Assembly (NCBI GenBank): GCA_018064885.1
Contig: JAGHUI010000086.1
Coordinates: forward strand, 1-54,778
Length of the DNA stretch: 54,778 nt
Direction: 5' to 3'
Source of the DNA: Candidatus Minthosoma equi
GTDB lineage: Bacteria > Bacteroidota > Bacteroidia > Bacteroidales > Bacteroidaceae
Shown: positions 32,464 through 43,445 of the stretch, piece by piece
Position numbering within the stretch: position 1 is the first letter of the stretch
How the letters are laid out: the number at the start of each line of letters is the position of its first letter
Notes under the pieces: model-generated
Told to the model about the DNA's origin: nothing
The model's input: the letters and a program-made list of their open reading frames with translations, nothing else
Databases searched by the model: none
Position numbers and translations under genes: made by a program

Positions 32464-34527
32464 ATGAAGAAGATACTTTCAGCCATTTGCATGGTAATCA
32501 TTGCTTTGACAGCTAATGCTAAAGATGTCACGCTCACATCACCCAATGGTATTCTCAAGGTTGCAATCGTGACAGAACATGAAAACTTGCAATATACTGT
32601 TTGGGAAGGAGACTTAAAAGACCGCAATGTTTATGCCGTTGACAATCAGATTGCGCTGAACATTGAAGGCGTGAAGAACGCTGGATACGTTTCTGTGTCT
32701 CAGCCAAAGCATGTGAAGGAGAGTTTCAATGCTCCAAACTACAAGCTGGCAAAGTTCAGCGATGAGTACAATCAGGTCATCGCTAAGGGCAAGAACGGCA
32801 TTAACGTTGAGTTCCGCGCTTACAATAGTGGTGTCGCTTACCGCTTCTTCACTACATCAACGAGGGGGAATTGGAAAGTGCTGAGTGAGGTTGCTGAATT
32901 CAATTTCGCTGATGATCACAAAGCTTATCTTCCCTACTCTACCAACGAGAAGAATCCTAAGGCTATGGCGTTCCAAGCGACTTACGATGCTGCCCCACTC
33001 TCTCAGACGAAGAACCTTGATGCTTTTCTTCCTGCAACGGTAGATTGCGGCAAGGCAAAGGTGACAATCCTTGAGACTGACGTTCAGGATTATCCTGGCA
33101 TGTTCCTTCTCCCTGGAGGTGACAAAGTGAAAGGGCTGCGTCTTGGTGGAAAAGACATGCAGGGGCTTCGCGCTGACTTCGCAAAATATCCTAAGACTTT
33201 CGACCATTATCCTTGGCGCATGCAGAAATATGTTACCGGCACCGAAGACTTCATCGCAAAAGGTAAGGGTAACCATCAATTCCCTTGGCGTATTCTTGCC
33301 ATCACTCACGACGACACAGAAATGCCAACAAACACTCTCGTTTATCAGCTTGCAGAACCATCACGCATCAAGGGTGATACAAGTTGGATCAAACCAGGTA
33401 AAGTTGCCTGGGACTGGTGGAACGATTGGGGCGTAAGCAATGTTGACTTTGAGGCAGGCATCAATCAGGACACATATAAATATTATATAGACTTTGCTGC
33501 CAAGCAAGGTCTGGAGTACATCATCCTTGATGAAGGCTGGTACAATCCAAAGAGCGGAGACATGCTTACTGTAATTCCAGAGCTTAACCTTCCTGCTCTT
33601 GTGGAATACGGAAAGAAAAAAGGTGTTGGCATCATCCTCTGGACTGTATTCAATGTGCTTGACGACCAGCTTGAAGCTGCCTGCAAGAAGTATGCCGATA
33701 TGGGAATCAAAGGTTTCAAGGTTGACTTCATGGACCGCTATGACCAAGAGGGCGTTGAGATGATCTACCGCATTGCCGACAAATGCGCTCAGCATCAGCT
33801 TGTGCTTGACTATCATGGCATCTTTGCTCCTCAGGGCATCCAGCGCACTTATCCAAATGTCATCAATTTTGAGGCTGTATTCGGAATGGAAGAGGTGAAG
33901 TGGACAAACCGTTTCAAGGGTACAAAGAATGGCAAGTCTGTTGATGAGCCAGAGAAAGATATGCCAGAGTATGACGTGACATTCCCTTTCATTCGTGGTA
34001 TGGCTGGTTATGTTGATTTCACTCCAGGAGGCATGCGCAACGCTTCTAAGGCTGATTTCCAGCCAGTATATAACAACCCGATGACAATGGGCACTCGCTG
34101 TCATCAGCTGGCACACTACATCATTCACGAGTCACCGCTCACTATGCTTGCAGACAATCCGACAATCTACATACAAGAACAGGAATGCACAGACTTCATC
34201 TGTTCTCTTCCTACTGTTTACGACGAGATGAAGTGCATCAAGGGCGAAATGGGTAAATACATTGTTATGGCTCGACGCAAAGGCAATGACTGGTATGTGG
34301 CAGGAGAGACAAACTGGGAAAAGCGCAACATTGAGCTTGACAGCAGCTTCCTCCCTGAAGGCAATTATGAGATTACAGTTTTCATTGATGGTGTCAATGC
34401 AAACAAGAATGCTTCTGACTACAGGGCAGAAACTTTCAATGTATATCTCAGCCATCGTCCAGAGGAAAGAATAACTTTGCCAATGGCAAGCGGCGGCGGC
34501 TTTGCTGCAAAACTTATCAGAAAATAA
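32464..34527 (+). CDS. GH97 alpha-glycosidase (SusB-like family)
   Basis: A 687-residue secreted or periplasmic enzyme: signal peptide 1-19 (IIALTANA), then the GH97 N-terminal beta-super-sandwich (SPNGILKVAIVTEHENLQYTV). The catalytic barrel follows (KVAWDWWNDWGVSNVDFEAG, YIILDEGWYNP, GIKGFKVDFMDRYDQEGVEM, LVLDYHGIFAPQGIQRTYPN, FEAVFGMEEVKW). A C-terminal beta-domain closes it. GH97 includes inverting alpha-glucosidases and retaining alpha-galactosidases; the Asp in KVDFMDR suggests the retaining branch, but this should be tested. The length is normal. Confidence 0.93.
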   Translation: MKKILSAICMVIIALTANAKDVTLTSPNGILKVAIVTEHENLQYTVWEGDLKDRNVYAVDNQIALNIEGVKNAGYVSVSQPKHVKESFNAPNYKLAKFSDEYNQVIAKGKNGINVEFRAYNSGVAYRFFTTSTRGNWKVLSEVAEFNFADDHKAYLPYSTNEKNPKAMAFQATYDAAPLSQTKNLDAFLPATVDCGKAKVTILETDVQDYPGMFLLPGGDKVKGLRLGGKDMQGLRADFAKYPKTFDHYPWRMQKYVTGTEDFIAKGKGNHQFPWRILAITHDDTEMPTNTLVYQLAEPSRIKGDTSWIKPGKVAWDWWNDWGVSNVDFEAGINQDTYKYYIDFAAKQGLEYIILDEGWYNPKSGDMLTVIPELNLPALVEYGKKKGVGIILWTVFNVLDDQLEAACKKYADMGIKGFKVDFMDRYDQEGVEMIYRIADKCAQHQLVLDYHGIFAPQGIQRTYPNVINFEAVFGMEEVKWTNRFKGTKNGKSVDEPEKDMPEYDVTFPFIRGMAGYVDFTPGGMRNASKADFQPVYNNPMTMGTRCHQLAHYIIHESPLTMLADNPTIYIQEQECTDFICSLPTVYDEMKCIKGEMGKYIVMARRKGNDWYVAGETNWEKRNIELDSSFLPEGNYEITVFIDGVNANKNASDYRAETFNVYLSHRPEERITLPMASGGGFAAKLIRK

Positions 34528-34533
34528 AAAAGC

Positions 34534-34572
34534 TCTCTCCCCAACCCTATGCCATATAGGGCGAGGGAGAGT
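34534..34572. repeat. CT/GA-rich hairpin between GH97 and CotH genes
   Basis: CTCTCCC (34535-34541) pairs with GGGAGAG (34565-34571), and inside it CCCTAT pairs with ATAGGG. It shares GGGCGAGGG with the element at 8162-8211. Confidence 0.7.
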
Positions 34573-34596
34573 CTTTCGTATTATATAGACAAGAAC

Positions 34597-36975
34597 ATGA
34601 AAAGGGCCTTTTTTATCATATCTATTGCCACTCTGTGCTATTCTTCTGCAAGAGCGCAGCTTATCATCAACGAGTTCATGCAATCAAACATAGATTGTCT
34701 GTTTGATGATCTGAATGAGTTTCCCGACTCTTGGGTAGAACTCTATAATGCTGGAAGTGAAGTGCAAACAACAGCCTCATACAAGATTGGACTAACAGAT
34801 AATCCTGATCATGCATGGCAACTGACAGCACGCACTATTGCTCCTGGCAGCAGAGTGGTTGTTTATTGTGATAAGGAGGCAACTGGACTTCATACTGACT
34901 TTCGTCTTGAATCAGGAAAAGGAGGCTCTATTTATCTTTTTCAGGGAGACAAGATTGTTGACTCTTTGACAGATTTGCCCAAACAACCTGATGCCAACAT
35001 TGCCTATGGAAGAAAAACTGATGGCAGCAGCGAATGGGGATGGATGGCGTATCCTTCTCCTAACACACCCAACAGAGGAGCACTTTGCGAAGAGATACTT
35101 GGAGAACCTGTGTTCAGCATTCCAGGACAGGTCTTCGAGAATCAAAGATCTGTAACTGTAAGCCTTTCTGTACCTGAAGATGCTCCTGCTAACACAATAA
35201 TCCGCTATACATTAGATGGTTCAGAGCCTACGGATAACAGCACAGTTTATACAAAACCTATAAATATCACATCTTCAAAAACTATCCGTGCTAAACTTTG
35301 CCACAACGGATATCTTTCACCTCGCTCTACAACTCACTCGTATATTCTCTTTCCAAGAGAGATGACTCTTCCTGTAATCTCCATTGCAACTAATAACGAG
35401 TATTTTTACGATAACAGCAAGGGCATATGTGTTGACGGCACATTCAACAGATCAAAGAAGAATTATCAATATGATTGGCGACGTCCAATAAACTTTGAGT
35501 TCTTTGAGGCTCCAGGAAAAGAAAGCGAACTGAATCAGCTGTGTGAAACACGTGTTTCTGGAGGGGCTTCAAGAGGGTGTGCGCTCAAATCATTGGCAAT
35601 CTATGCCAACAAGCGATTTGGCAAGAAGCACTTCAAATATGAGTTTTTCCCTGACCAGCGTCCAGGCTTAAGCAAATACAAGTCACTTGTCTTGAGAAAT
35701 GCAGGAAACGACTTTGATTACCTTTATATGAGAGACATTATTGCTCAACGCACTATGGCAGAAAACACCAACATTGACTGGCAAGCATGGCGACCAGCCA
35801 TCGTGTATACCAATGGTACATACAAAGGTATTCTGAACATTCGAGAAAGGGGAAACGAGAACAACATCTACACAAACTATGATGAGCTGGAGGATATAGA
35901 CCTCGTTGAAAACTGGAACGACTTCAAGGAAGGAGATAGCAAAAACATGGATGCTTTCAAGGCATTCTACAATGAGCACGGACACACATGGGATGAATAT
36001 TCTCAATGGATTGATCTTGAGGAGTTCATCAATATTTGGGGAATGAACAGCTATTTCAACAACATTGATTTCCCTGCAAATAACTGCATGATGTGGAGAC
36101 CGCGCACAGAGGACGGACGATGGCGTTTCATTGCCAAGGATGTTGACTATATTCTTGGCCTATACAACCAGCATCCATACAACTACAAGTATCTCAACTG
36201 GCTTAACGACAACAACTTTGACAGTAACTGCTCTTGGGGCAACACCTACGACGCTACTCGCTTGTTCCGCCGTCTTTTAGAGGATGAAGACTTCAAGCGC
36301 GAATTTATTGACCGCATGGCAATTTATATGGGTGACTTCCTGAACTACGATCGCATCTGGCAGGACATCTGGTCACCAATGCGTGAAACTATAAAGGCTG
36401 AATATCCTCACCATCGCAAACTCTTCAACGAATGGTGGCCAAACTATGACAGCGAGCTATCATCTGCTCAGTCATGGCTAAAAAGCCGCACATCATTCTT
36501 CTATCAGCATTTGGCAAGTACATATAGCCTTGGCACACCTACAAGCCTCATTATCAACCAAACACTCTCTGCCGAGGAAACAGCAGAAATCATAGTTAAT
36601 GTAAATGGAGTGCCTCTAACTCAAAGTACTTTTGACGGCAAGTTCTTTACTGGCAGAGAACTCACAATAACTGCTAACGAGAATTCTCCTTACACCATCG
36701 ATGGATGGAAAATCACACAGATCAATAACAATGGTTCACTTGTTCAAGAAGACATTCAAGGCGACTCATATTCCTTCTTCATGCCTAATTGCAAGAGTCT
36801 TATGATAAACGCAAAAATTGGCAAGGCTGCTGACATAAACGAAATCGGCACCGCCGATAGCGATGCCGAAATCCTGGATATTTTTGATCTTCGTGGAATC
36901 CGTCACAGTAAACTTCAACCAGGCATGAACATCGTCAAGCTGAGCAACGGAAAGACAAAGAAAATCCTATTCTAA
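34597..36975 (+). CDS. Secreted CotH-kinase family protein with lamin-tail domain
   Basis: A 792-residue secreted protein. The signal peptide is MKRAFFIISIATLCYSSARA; this ATG was preferred over the in-frame one 48 bases earlier, inside the hairpin. Residues 20-145 form a lamin-tail (LTD) domain (LIINEFMQSNIDCLFDD...DSWVELYNAG). Residues 160-240 are a CHB/HEX-C-like beta domain (YTLDGSEPTDNSTVY). CotH-like kinase residues occupy about 250-640 (VSGGASRGCALKSLAIYANKRFG, YKSLVLRNAGNDF, YKGILNIRERGNE, RFIAKDVDYILG). A repeat-like domain and the shared C-terminal motif IFDLRGIRHSKLQPGMNIV...KKILF follow. CotH proteins phosphorylate spore-coat proteins in Bacillus; here the target is unknown. Confidence 0.88.
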   Translation: MKRAFFIISIATLCYSSARAQLIINEFMQSNIDCLFDDLNEFPDSWVELYNAGSEVQTTASYKIGLTDNPDHAWQLTARTIAPGSRVVVYCDKEATGLHTDFRLESGKGGSIYLFQGDKIVDSLTDLPKQPDANIAYGRKTDGSSEWGWMAYPSPNTPNRGALCEEILGEPVFSIPGQVFENQRSVTVSLSVPEDAPANTIIRYTLDGSEPTDNSTVYTKPINITSSKTIRAKLCHNGYLSPRSTTHSYILFPREMTLPVISIATNNEYFYDNSKGICVDGTFNRSKKNYQYDWRRPINFEFFEAPGKESELNQLCETRVSGGASRGCALKSLAIYANKRFGKKHFKYEFFPDQRPGLSKYKSLVLRNAGNDFDYLYMRDIIAQRTMAENTNIDWQAWRPAIVYTNGTYKGILNIRERGNENNIYTNYDELEDIDLVENWNDFKEGDSKNMDAFKAFYNEHGHTWDEYSQWIDLEEFINIWGMNSYFNNIDFPANNCMMWRPRTEDGRWRFIAKDVDYILGLYNQHPYNYKYLNWLNDNNFDSNCSWGNTYDATRLFRRLLEDEDFKREFIDRMAIYMGDFLNYDRIWQDIWSPMRETIKAEYPHHRKLFNEWWPNYDSELSSAQSWLKSRTSFFYQHLASTYSLGTPTSLIINQTLSAEETAEIIVNVNGVPLTQSTFDGKFFTGRELTITANENSPYTIDGWKITQINNNGSLVQEDIQGDSYSFFMPNCKSLMINAKIGKAADINEIGTADSDAEILDIFDLRGIRHSKLQPGMNIVKLSNGKTKKILF

Positions 36976-36978
36976 AAA

Positions 36979-37019
36979 ACTTCGTTATGAGTTCTATTTG
37001 AACGATAGTATTAACGAAC
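36979..37019. terminator. Bidirectional hairpin between CotH and GH73 genes
   Basis: TTCGTTA (36981-36987) pairs with TAACGAA (37012-37018), with inner GTTC/GAAC. The right arm contains the stop codon of the minus-strand gene. An A-run at 36975-36980 gives a U-run for the minus transcript. Confidence 0.7.
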
Positions 37020-37907
37020 TTTCAGAAGATCTCCTGCTGCAGGAACGTACGATTCGTCCTTGAAGTTCATCTTATAAAGATTCTCTATGCGGATACCATA
37101 GAACTGGCTGATGGTGTACATTGACTCTCCTTGCTGAATCTTATGCCAAGTATCTTTGTACTTATCATCTGCCTTTTTGGCTTTCTTGGCAAGGAAGATA
37201 TTCATTCCTGCAGGAATGGTAAAGTCTTCATCAACCTCATTGAAGGCAAGAAGCTTCTTTTTCTTTATCTTTGTCTCTTTGGCAAGAGCATCCCATGTGT
37301 CGCCAGAACGAGCAACAATACAATTGATGCCATTAACCTGAGTGACTGTATGGCGCGTAGAGGTAACAACTTCTTGCTTGTATTTCTTTGGCTTCAGTCC
37401 GTAGCGATCTTCGTCGTAGTCATGAAGGTCGTAGAGTTCAATAATGTCTATAAGGCGCTGAGCGTAGGTAGGTGACGTTGCGTAGCCGCATGCCTTCAAG
37501 CCTCTTGCCCATGCTTTGTAGTCCATCGGATCGAGCTGAAACAGGGAGCTGTAGCGCTGACGCTTCAGGAAGAGGGAATGGTCGTTGAAGCTGTCCTCCA
37601 CCTTGCTATACTTGCGGAACTTCTCTCCCTTGCGGTCATCATCATGCACAGAATAGGGGCCCTTCCAATCAGAAGACACCTTAATGCCAAAATGATTATT
37701 CGCTTTTCGGGCAAGTTCACTTCTTCCTGCAGCACTCTCCAGCAATCCTTGTGCCAAAGTGATACTTGCAGGAATATGATGCTGGCGCATCTGCTCGATT
37801 GCCATGTCCTTGTACTGGTCAATATATTGCTGATACACAGCATTTCTCTGCTGTGCAAAGATCGAGGATGCGAACAGCAATGCAAGTGCAAAAAAATAGG
37901 ATCTCAT
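37011..37907 (-). CDS. Secreted GH73-type N-acetylglucosaminidase with two LysM repeats
   Basis: A 298-residue cell-wall enzyme: signal peptide 1-19 (ALLFASSIFA-QQ), then the FlgJ/LytG-like glucosaminidase domain at about 25-165. The catalytic Glu is in AQGLLESAAGRSELA (E57); NNHFGIKVSSDWKGPY and FRKYSKVEDSFNDHSLFL are typical. Two LysM peptidoglycan-binding modules follow (NCIVARSGDTWDALAKETKIKKKKLLAFN and WHKIQQGESMYTISQFYGIRIENLYKMN). It would cut peptidoglycan during growth or division. Confidence 0.93.
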   Translation of the reverse strand: MRSYFFALALLFASSIFAQQRNAVYQQYIDQYKDMAIEQMRQHHIPASITLAQGLLESAAGRSELARKANNHFGIKVSSDWKGPYSVHDDDRKGEKFRKYSKVEDSFNDHSLFLKRQRYSSLFQLDPMDYKAWARGLKACGYATSPTYAQRLIDIIELYDLHDYDEDRYGLKPKKYKQEVVTSTRHTVTQVNGINCIVARSGDTWDALAKETKIKKKKLLAFNEVDEDFTIPAGMNIFLAKKAKKADDKYKDTWHKIQQGESMYTISQFYGIRIENLYKMNFKDESYVPAAGDLLKVR

Positions 37908-37946
37908 CTAACCTTATAACCTAAAAAGCTAATAAACTTTATAATC

Positions 37947-39563
<1,617 letters not shown>

Positions 39564-39598
39564 TTATTGATTTTGGGTACAAAGTTACGAATAATTTT

Positions 39599-39640
39599 CA
39601 ACTTTTAGCTCTTAACTTTTAACTAATAACCATTAACAAC
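39599..39640. repeat. Heptad array TAACNNN, six units
   Basis: CAACTTT, TAGCTCT, TAACTTT, TAACTAA, TAACCAT and TAACAAC in 7-bp register between gapA and the ABC-F gene. Confidence 0.8.
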
Positions 39641-39674
39641 AAAAAAAAGACACTCTCCTGTGTGGAGAGCGTCT
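39640..39674 (-). terminator. Rho-independent terminator after gapA
   Basis: On the minus strand AGACGCTCTCC (39674-39664) pairs with GGAGAGTGTCT (39658-39648), with one internal C-A mismatch, and is followed by eight Ts. Confidence 0.9.
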
Positions 39675-39715
39675 CATTTATCTGTTTATCGGTTAATTGA
39701 ATGACCGCAGATTTC

Positions 39716-40744
39716 TTACTTGCACTCAGCGAAGTACTTGATAGTACGAACCATCTGAGAAGTGTAAGAGTTCTCGTTGTCATACCAAGAAACAACCTGA
39801 ACCTGGTAAGTATCCTCGTCAATCTTGCTAACCATTGTCTGAGTAGCGTCGAAGAGTGAACCGAACTTCATACCGATGATGTCAGAAGAAACGATCTGAT
39901 CCTCAGTGTAACCGAAAGATTCAGTCTGAGCAGCCTTCATAGCAGCGTTGATGCCTTCAACTGTAACGTCCTTAGCCTTAACAACAGCAACGAGGATTGT
40001 AGTAGAACCTGTTGGAGTTGGGATACGCTGTGCAGAACCGATGAGCTTACCGTTGAGCTCTGGGATAACGAGACCGATAGCCTTAGCAGCACCAGTTGAG
40101 TTAGGAACGATGTTCTGAGCACCAGCACGTGAACGACGGAGGTCACCCTTACGCTGTGGACCGTCAAGAATCATCTGGTCACCAGTGTAAGCGTGGATAG
40201 TTGACATGATACCAGAAGCGATTGGAGCATAGTCGTTGAGAGCCTTAGCCATTGGAGCGAGACAGTTAGTTGTACAAGAAGCTGCAGAAATAACTGTGTC
40301 AGCTGGAGTAAGAACGTTGTGGTTAACGTTGTAAACGATAGTTGGGAGATCGTTACCTGCTGGAGCAGAGATAACTACCTTCTTAGCACCTGCTGCGATG
40401 TGAGCAGAAGCCTTCTCCTTTGAAGTATAGAAACCAGTACACTCGAGAACTACGTCAACACCGATCTCACCCCATGGGAGCTCAGCTGCATTTGGCTTAG
40501 CGTAGATAGTGATCTTCTTGCCGTCAACAACGATGTTGTCCTCACCAGCTTCTACAGTGTGCTTGTTTTCACCGAACTTGCCAGCGAAACCACCCTGAGC
40601 TGTATCATACTTAAGAAGGTGAGCGAGCATCTTTGGAGATGTGAGGTCGTTGATAGCAACAACTTCATAACCTTCTGCTTCAAACATCTGACGGAATGCG
40701 AGACGGCCGATACGACCGAAACCGTTAATAGCTACTTTAACCAT
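39716..40744 (-). CDS. gapA: Glyceraldehyde-3-phosphate dehydrogenase, type I
   Basis: A 342-residue glycolytic NAD enzyme. The NAD site is [18 protein letters not shown]; the catalytic Cys is in [17 protein letters not shown] and the partner His in [39 protein letters not shown] and [13 protein letters not shown] complete the family pattern. The length is normal. The 111-base leader has no TAnnTTTG box but contains the perfect 16-bp palindrome TAAACAATATTGTTTA. A tiny lipoprotein gene with its own promoter lies immediately upstream on the same strand, so both may share a transcript. Confidence 0.98.
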   Translation of the reverse strand: MVKVAINGFGRIGRLAFRQMFEAEGYEVVAINDLTSPKMLAHLLKYDTAQGGFAGKFGENKHTVEAGEDNIVVDGKKITIYAKPNAAELPWGEIGVDVVLECTGFYTSKEKASAHIAAGAKKVVISAPAGNDLPTIVYNVNHNVLTPADTVISAASCTTNCLAPMAKALNDYAPIASGIMSTIHAYTGDQMILDGPQRKGDLRRSRAGAQNIVPNSTGAAKAIGLVIPELNGKLIGSAQRIPTPTGSTTILVAVVKAKDVTVEGINAAMKAAQTESFGYTEDQIVSSDIIGMKFGSLFDATQTMVSKIDEDTYQVQVVSWYDNENSYTSQMVRTIKYFAECK

Positions 40745-40767
40745 TGGTGTAAAATGTATTAATTAGT

Positions 40768-40783
40768 TAAACAATATTGTTTA
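40768..40783. promoter_or_regulatory. Perfect 16-bp palindrome in the gapA leader
   Basis: TAAACAATATTGTTTA, 24 bases before the gapA start codon. It could be an operator for a dimeric regulator or a small hairpin. Confidence 0.45.
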
Positions 40784-40855
40784 TTATATCTCAATTTCTT
40801 TTTTGTTATTTTTCTGTTTGTGCACGAAAAAATCGTTAATAATATAAATAATGTA

Positions 40856-40948
40856 TTATCCGCAATTGCAATGATGTACAGTGGAACAAGCGACTGTCAA
40901 AATCAGCGTTCCAGCAAGAATCATATATACAAATAAGCGGTATTTCAT
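40856..40948 (-). CDS. 30-residue putative lipoprotein upstream of gapA
   Basis: The frame encodes MKYRLFVYMILAGTLILTVA followed by CSTVHHCNCG and a stop. A positively charged start, hydrophobic core and lipobox LTVAC would leave a mature ten-residue lipopeptide with three Cys and two His. A good -7 box (TAACTTTG, 40971-40978) gives a leader of about 16 bases with an AAGAAAGAAAAA purine run before the ATG, which supports a real gene. It is too short for usual gene callers. The next gene on the strand is gapA. Function unknown. Confidence 0.65.
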   Translation of the reverse strand: MKYRLFVYMILAGTLILTVACSTVHHCNCG

Positions 40949-40970
40949 GCTTTTTCTTTCTTTTCAAGCA

Positions 40971-40978
40971 CAAAGTTA
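40971..40978 (-). promoter_or_regulatory. Bacteroidetes -7 box for the tiny lipoprotein (and possibly gapA)
   Basis: TAACTTTG on the minus strand, 13 bases from the divergent mscL -7 box. Confidence 0.7.
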
Positions 40979-40991
40979 CGAATAATATTTA

Positions 40992-40999
40992 TAACTTTG
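40992..40999 (+). promoter_or_regulatory. Bacteroidetes -7 box for mscL
   Basis: TAACTTTG; the start near 41006 gives a leader of about 108 bases before mscL. Confidence 0.65.
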
Positions 41000-41113
41000 C
41001 AAAAGAAAAGTCAGTTTTTTCATCAAAAACAAATAAAACAAAAGACTTACTGGCACTTTCTTTACAAGTTAAATGCATAATTGACAACTTTAAATAACAA
41101 AAAACTAAAAATC

Positions 41114-41572
41114 ATGGCAAAGTTTATCGAAGAATTCAAAGAATTCGCACTTAAAGGCAACGTTATGGACATGGCTGTCGGTGTTATCATCGGCGGTGCA
41201 TTTGGAAAGATTGTAACATCTGTTGTTGGCGACCTCATCATGCCTCCAATCAACTACGCACTTGCTGGCGCAAGCACTGGCAGTTTGAAGTGGGTGCTCA
41301 GAGACGGTGTTGCAGAAGTAGTAAACGAAGCAGGCGACGTAGTCACTCCTGCTGTTGAGGAAATTGCAATCAACTACGGAGCATTCCTCCAGAACTGCAT
41401 AGACTTCCTCATCATTGCTATCATCATCTTCCTTATGATTAAGGGTATCACTAAGCTCACTTCACTCCGCAAGAAGAAAGAAGAAGAGCCTGCTGCTCCA
41501 GAACCAGAACCTGAACCAACTAAGGAAGAGATTCTTCTCACAGAAATCCGTGACCTTCTTAAGAAGAAATAA
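41114..41572 (+). CDS. mscL: Large-conductance mechanosensitive channel
   Basis: A 152-residue inner-membrane channel that opens under osmotic downshock. The first helix and gate are in [40 protein letters not shown] periplasmic loop (about 50-85) precedes the second helix [20 protein letters not shown] cytoplasmic basic/acidic tail ends in a helix ([15 protein letters not shown]) with a Pro-Glu repeat before it ([12 protein letters not shown]). The start was placed at [11 protein letters not shown], 33 bases inside the longest frame. Confidence 0.97.
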   Translation: MAKFIEEFKEFALKGNVMDMAVGVIIGGAFGKIVTSVVGDLIMPPINYALAGASTGSLKWVLRDGVAEVVNEAGDVVTPAVEEIAINYGAFLQNCIDFLIIAIIIFLMIKGITKLTSLRKKKEEEPAAPEPEPEPTKEEILLTEIRDLLKKK

Positions 41573-41630
41573 CAATTCACACAAAAGTTAGATGAGTTCT
41601 AATTTGAATTCATTTAACAAATCGAAAAAA

Positions 41631-41665
41631 ACAATGGCTGCCTCGCAATTGCGGAGCAGCCATTT
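41631..41665. terminator. Bidirectional terminator between mscL and GH5 genes
   Basis: AATGGCTGC (41633-41641) pairs with GCAGCCATT (41655-41663), preceded by an A-run and followed by TTTGTG. Confidence 0.9.
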
Positions 41666-41685
41666 TGTGTTACAGTTACATCTGT

Positions 41686-43419
41686 CTATTTCACAAAAAC
41701 CTTCTTTCCGTTCTTGATGTAAATGCCGCGCTGAGGAACAGCAATGCGCTGACCTGAGAGTGTGTAATAGACATTGTCTTCCATTCCCTTATTCTGAACA
41801 GCATTAATATCTGTTGAAGGATTCACAAGAACAGCTTTATAGAGTCTCACCTGATCTCCATGAACGATGAGCCCTTTCTGTGTCAGCTTAGTGTAAGTTG
41901 CAGCATCGAAAGTGATGATGGTTTTATGCTCAGTGCCTGTTGGAGTTCCATAAACAAAACGTGGGTTCATATCGCCAGCATAAGTCTTTCCATCAACTAT
42001 GAAATTAGGCTTTACAGACCAGTCGCCATAAAAAAGCTGAATAGCATCTCCACTACCCTCCTGCTTGTATGTCAATTCCAACTGAACAGATGACCCCATT
42101 GTCTCGAAAAGGTTTGCAGGCAAAGTTATTCCCAGTCCCCAGCCAATGAGTTTGTCGCCCTCGAAGGCAACGATTGACGCCATATCGTTCACATCAGGAA
42201 ATTCGCCTTTGAAGTCGCTGCCATGATATGCTTTGATTATCTGCTCAGCAAGGTCTGCCTGACTGAAAGCTGGCATGCTGCGAAACTGTCCATCGGTAAG
42301 TCCCATCCAGTAGAATGTAGCAATACCATTCTCCTTGCATTTCTGCACATAATACTCAGCAAACTGGAGCATCAAAGAGCGGCGTACATCATAGTCGGTC
42401 TTACCAGCACCGCTATCCACATTGCTCGTTCCCCACTCACCGATGATTACAGGAGCACCCTTTGAAACAAGGTAATTTTTAAGTCCGCTTATTGTTCCAT
42501 CCACCTGCTGCTTGATTGAAGCAAGCGTACGGTTTACGACAGTACCATTCTTTTCCTCTGAAATGGCAGGATAATCATGTACTTCAAAAATAAGATGCCC
42601 TTCCGCTTCATCCTTTGGCAGATTCATCTTGGTCAACGGATCTTTCAAGTGAGAGTTCCATGTACCATATCCGTTGGCAGCAGCATAAGTGTTGACCACA
42701 AGATTTCGTGTTGCATTGTTGCCGCCAGAAGCACGAACAACGTCAACGAAACTCTGGGCATATCCGTTCAAGCCATTATAAGCAGAAGCAGCAATTGCTG
42801 CATCATACTGCCCCGCAGCAGCGAAAGAAGCAAAGCACCAAGACGACTTCACGTCGAGCATCTCATTATAGCTTTCAAAAAGAAGATGTTTGTCGTAGTT
42901 CTTGAATTCTTCTGCAATTTGTTTCCAAAGATATTCATAGCGAGCCTTATTAGCATTGTAGTTTGCCTCGTCAGCCTTTATCCATGACGTATGGGAAGAA
43001 TTGTCAGCACCTGTGTCGTGGTGAACATTGAGAATGCAGTACATACCGTTGCCGACAACATAGTCCACCACCTCATGCACACGCTTCATCCACGCAGCAT
43101 CAACCTTGCCCGACTTGTCCATGTGGTTATACCAAGTCACAGGCACACGAATTGCCCCAAAGCCAGCCCCCTTCATCATCTTCATCAAAGCAGGAGAAGT
43201 GACTGGCTGCCCCCAGCAAGTTTCCGAATCCACGCCTTGCTTGCCCCAATAAGTCGTCTGGTTGAAGTCCTTGCCTCCGCCGTTGGAAGCATCAAGGGTG
43301 TTTCCAAGATTCCATCCCACACCCATGTTCTTGACTGCGGTAGTGGCATCTTCCGTAATCTGGGCATATGCTCCAGTCAAAGACAATACCGAGATAAATG
43401 TAATAAGTAATTTCTTCAT
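41686..43419 (-). CDS. Secreted GH5 endoglucanase-like enzyme
   Basis: A 577-residue secreted enzyme. Signal peptide 1-19 (VLSLTGAYA-Q) precedes a GH5 (beta/alpha)8 domain to about 400: GVGWNLGNTLDA at 33-44, RVPVTW at 91, NVHHDTG at 131, acid/base Glu in SYNEM (E186), FEVHDYP near 278 and nucleophile in IIGEWG (E328). This pattern fits cellulase/xyloglucanase-type GH5. Residues 405-545 form a beta-sandwich, probably carbohydrate-binding (KLIGWGLGITLPANLF...). The last 30 residues carry the shared C-terminal motif (YYTLSGQRIAVPQRGIYI-NGKKVFVK). It stands alone, without sus-like neighbours. Confidence 0.93.
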   Translation of the reverse strand: MKKLLITFISVLSLTGAYAQITEDATTAVKNMGVGWNLGNTLDASNGGGKDFNQTTYWGKQGVDSETCWGQPVTSPALMKMMKGAGFGAIRVPVTWYNHMDKSGKVDAAWMKRVHEVVDYVVGNGMYCILNVHHDTGADNSSHTSWIKADEANYNANKARYEYLWKQIAEEFKNYDKHLLFESYNEMLDVKSSWCFASFAAAGQYDAAIAASAYNGLNGYAQSFVDVVRASGGNNATRNLVVNTYAAANGYGTWNSHLKDPLTKMNLPKDEAEGHLIFEVHDYPAISEEKNGTVVNRTLASIKQQVDGTISGLKNYLVSKGAPVIIGEWGTSNVDSGAGKTDYDVRRSLMLQFAEYYVQKCKENGIATFYWMGLTDGQFRSMPAFSQADLAEQIIKAYHGSDFKGEFPDVNDMASIVAFEGDKLIGWGLGITLPANLFETMGSSVQLELTYKQEGSGDAIQLFYGDWSVKPNFIVDGKTYAGDMNPRFVYGTPTGTEHKTIITFDAATYTKLTQKGLIVHGDQVRLYKAVLVNPSTDINAVQNKGMEDNVYYTLSGQRIAVPQRGIYIKNGKKVFVK

Positions 43420-43445
43420 ATTTACAGTTTTTCAAAAAATACAAT

